DNA of 6,340 nucleotides. Source: Actinomycetes bacterium. Lineage in GTDB: Bacteria; Actinomycetota; Actinomycetes; Actinomycetales; Microbacteriaceae. The translations under genes and the position numbers were made by a program. The stretch covers positions 1-6,340 of the forward strand of contig JAEYVF010000028.1 of NCBI GenBank assembly GCA_023432005.1, read 5' to 3'. Shown piece by piece: positions 5,051 to 6,340 of the stretch (its first letter is position 1; every line of letters starts with the position of its first letter). The notes beneath the pieces were generated by a model that saw nothing but the letters and a program-made list of their open reading frames with translations, was not told the origin of the DNA and made no database searches.

Positions 5051-5065
5051 AAAAAGGAGATGACG

Positions 5066-5962
5066 ATGGCGTCTGACCAGCTCACGTTCGACAACCCCGT
5101 CGAGCGCCACTCACACATCAAGCCCCACGCGTCGTGGCAGCCCCTCCCCGGGCTCGACGCCGAGCTCGACCCGAAGGCCGACCACGGCGAGACCAGCTAC
5201 CGCGGAACGGGGCGCCTGCCGGGGCGCAAGGCGCTCATCACGGGCGGCGACTCGGGCATCGGGGCGGCCGTCGCGATCGCGTTCGCCCGCGAGGGGGCGG
5301 ATGTGGCGCTCAGCTACCTGCCCGAGGAGCAGGTGGATGCCGAGGCGATCGCCGAGGTCGTGCGCGCCGAGGGTCGGAAGGCGATCCTGCTGCCCGGCGA
5401 CATCCGCGACCGCGCCTTCTGCCGGCGGCTCGTCGCGGATGCCGTGGCGGGCCTCGGCGGGCTCGACATCCTCGTCAACAACGCGGCGCACCAGGTGTAC
5501 CACGAGACCTTCGACGCGCTCGACGAGGACGACCTCGATCGCACGATCCAGACCAACCTCTACGCGATGTTCTGGATCACGCGCGACGCGCTCCCCCACC
5601 TCGCGCCCGGCTCGACCATCATCAACAGCACCTCGGTGCAGGGTTACAACCCCTCGCCCATGATCATCAACTACGCCTCGACCAAGTTCGCGATCATCGG
5701 CTTCACGAAGGCCCTCGCGCACGATCTCGCGCCGCGCGGCATCCGCGTCAACGCCGTGGCGCCCGGGCCCGTGTGGACGCCGCTGCAGGTCTCCGACGGG
5801 CAGCCCGCGGAGAAGCTCAACGGATTCGGAGAGTCCTCGTGGCTCGGCCGCACGAGCCAGCCCGTCGAGCAGGCACCCGCCTACGTGTTCCTCGCCTCGC
5901 CCGAGTCGAGCTTCGTCGTGGGCGAGGTCATCAACGTCAACGGCGGGGCCAACGTGCCGTAG
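5066..5962 (+). CDS. Short-chain dehydrogenase/reductase, YhdF/GS39 type
   Basis: This 298-residue NAD(P)-dependent oxidoreductase is probably cytoplasmic. The Rossmann nucleotide site is TGGDSGIG (59-66), followed by NNAA (138-141). The catalytic residues are Asn164, Ser190, Tyr203 and Lys207 (YASTK). The C-terminal half has the PGPVWTPL stretch (233-240) and ends GEVINVNGGANVP. An extension of about 50 residues before the Rossmann fold, and the SYLPEE word after the second strand (83-88), match the YhdF/YghA/general-stress-protein-39 branch rather than short SDRs of about 250 residues. There is no acidic residue at the end of the second strand, hinting at NADP(H) use, though weakly. After YASTK the usual Gly is Phe208. 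AAGGAG (5054-5059) lies 6 bases before the chosen ATG; an in-frame ATG at 5060 is too close to it. The physiological substrate is unknown, as is usual for this branch. It has its own promoter region. Confidence 0.92.
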   Translation: MASDQLTFDNPVERHSHIKPHASWQPLPGLDAELDPKADHGETSYRGTGRLPGRKALITGGDSGIGAAVAIAFAREGADVALSYLPEEQVDAEAIAEVVRAEGRKAILLPGDIRDRAFCRRLVADAVAGLGGLDILVNNAAHQVYHETFDALDEDDLDRTIQTNLYAMFWITRDALPHLAPGSTIINSTSVQGYNPSPMIINYASTKFAIIGFTKALAHDLAPRGIRVNAVAPGPVWTPLQVSDGQPAEKLNGFGESSWLGRTSQPVEQAPAYVFLASPESSFVVGEVINVNGGANVP

Positions 5963-6014
5963 GCCTGTGGACAGCGGCCGCCGTCGCCGCGCGCCGCACG
6001 CCACCCTGGACCCC

Positions 6015-6340
6015 ATGGTCCTGCGCCTCGATCCTGCGATCCCCCTCGTGTGGCGGGACCCGCACACCCTGCAGTTCGGCGTCGACCCTGCACTCGCCGT
6101 GCTGCCGGATGTGTCGCCCGCCGTCGAGCACCTCGTCTCGGTGCTCGCGGCGGGCGTCTCCCCGTCGGGGTTCCGGATGATGGCCGATGTGCGCCGCGTC
6201 CCGCGCGCGAGCGCCGACGAGCTGCTCGTCGCGCTCGCACCGTGCCTGCTGCCCGAGCGCACGCCGCAGATCCCGCAGGTGGGCGCCGCCGTGCTCGGCG
6301 ACGGCGGCCTCGCCGTGGGCCTCGCGCGGCTGCTCGACGA
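6015..6340 (+). CDS. Uncharacterised protein, N-terminal part; possibly ThiF/cyclodehydratase-like
   Basis: A frame without stops runs from ATG at 6015 to the window end and gives 108 residues. It starts MVLRLDPAIPLVWRDPHTLQ, continues GVDPALAVL (22-30), then VEHLVSVLAAGVS (37-49), and ends in a Gly/Ala-rich stretch GAAVLGDGGLAVGLARLL (90-107). The last part looks like a strand-glycine-turn-helix as at the start of a Rossmann fold. This pattern (RLDP...P..WR.P..LQ.GVD) recalls actinobacterial proteins annotated as ThiF-family or cyclodehydratase-like, which carry a nucleotide-binding domain after a short N-terminal region; I cannot confirm it because the gene is cut. No Shine-Dalgarno site precedes ATG 6015. 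An in-frame GTG at 5967 would add 16 mostly basic residues and is less likely. It starts 52 bases after the dehydrogenase on the same strand. Confidence 0.7.
   Translation, partial: MVLRLDPAIPLVWRDPHTLQFGVDPALAVLPDVSPAVEHLVSVLAAGVSPSGFRMMADVRRVPRASADELLVALAPCLLPERTPQIPQVGAAVLGDGGLAVGLARLLD

Noticed and set aside
5963..6014. Terminator after the dehydrogenase
   Set aside because: The 52-base gap is GC-rich with scattered short complementarity (for example GGCC words) but has no stable stem followed by T residues.
5111..6262. Minus-strand 383-residue open frame and plus-strand 348-residue frame over the dehydrogenase
   Set aside because: Both are shadows of the SDR gene, whose catalytic residues are all in place in its own frame.
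1..6340. tRNA, rRNA, CRISPR array, insertion sequence, phage or defence genes
   Set aside because: No cloverleaf, regularly spaced repeats, transposase motifs, integrase or known defence domains were found on either strand; composition is uniform across the window.

Overview
The window is very GC-rich. It uses GTG as well as ATG starts, has purine-rich Shine-Dalgarno (SD) sites, and shows very strong GC3 bias, which produces long open shadow frames opposite most real genes. Gene content (fused-ATPase ykoEDC with an actinobacterial-type TPP riboswitch, a short second YidC), frequent GGATGC/GCATCC words and a GGTCGAG-type palindromic intergenic repeat point to a high-GC actinobacterium, most likely in or near the Microbacteriaceae. 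This placement is inferred from style and content, not from a marker gene.

Left part (1-3018, minus strand): a riboswitch-controlled thiamine/HMP ECF transporter operon, read right to left. It runs from a -10-like element (3013-3018) to a TPP riboswitch aptamer (about 2909-3000), a GC hairpin (2886-2903), a hairpin that buries the SD site (2849-2879), ykoE (S component), ykoD (fused double ATPase) and ykoC (T component, cut by the window edge). S component and fused ATPase are 28 bases apart; ATPase and T component overlap by 4 bases (GTGA). The leader layout suggests TPP shuts off translation of ykoE. No ykoF lies between the riboswitch and ykoE.

Centre (3031-4973, plus strand): a 37-bp palindromic repeat separates the divergent promoters. 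Then come a bacterial EXPERA/TMEM97-like four-helix membrane protein, a 67-residue two-helix membrane protein, a 99-residue protein resembling DUF6412, and a 240-residue YidC/Oxa1-type insertase. All four are membrane proteins or probably so. Two of them have a TACACT -10-like box 6-7 bases before the start codon, as expected for leaderless mRNAs.

Right part (4974-6340, plus strand): a compact promoter/operator region holds a 21-bp-spaced direct repeat and a perfect 15-bp dyad at the expected transcription start. It precedes a classical short-chain dehydrogenase/reductase of the YhdF/GS39 type. The window ends inside a gene of uncertain function that recalls the N-terminus of actinobacterial ThiF/cyclodehydratase-like proteins. 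No tRNA, rRNA, CRISPR array, insertion sequence or phage gene was seen. The most unusual items are the TMEM97-like protein, the switchable riboswitch leader and the dehydrogenase control region.
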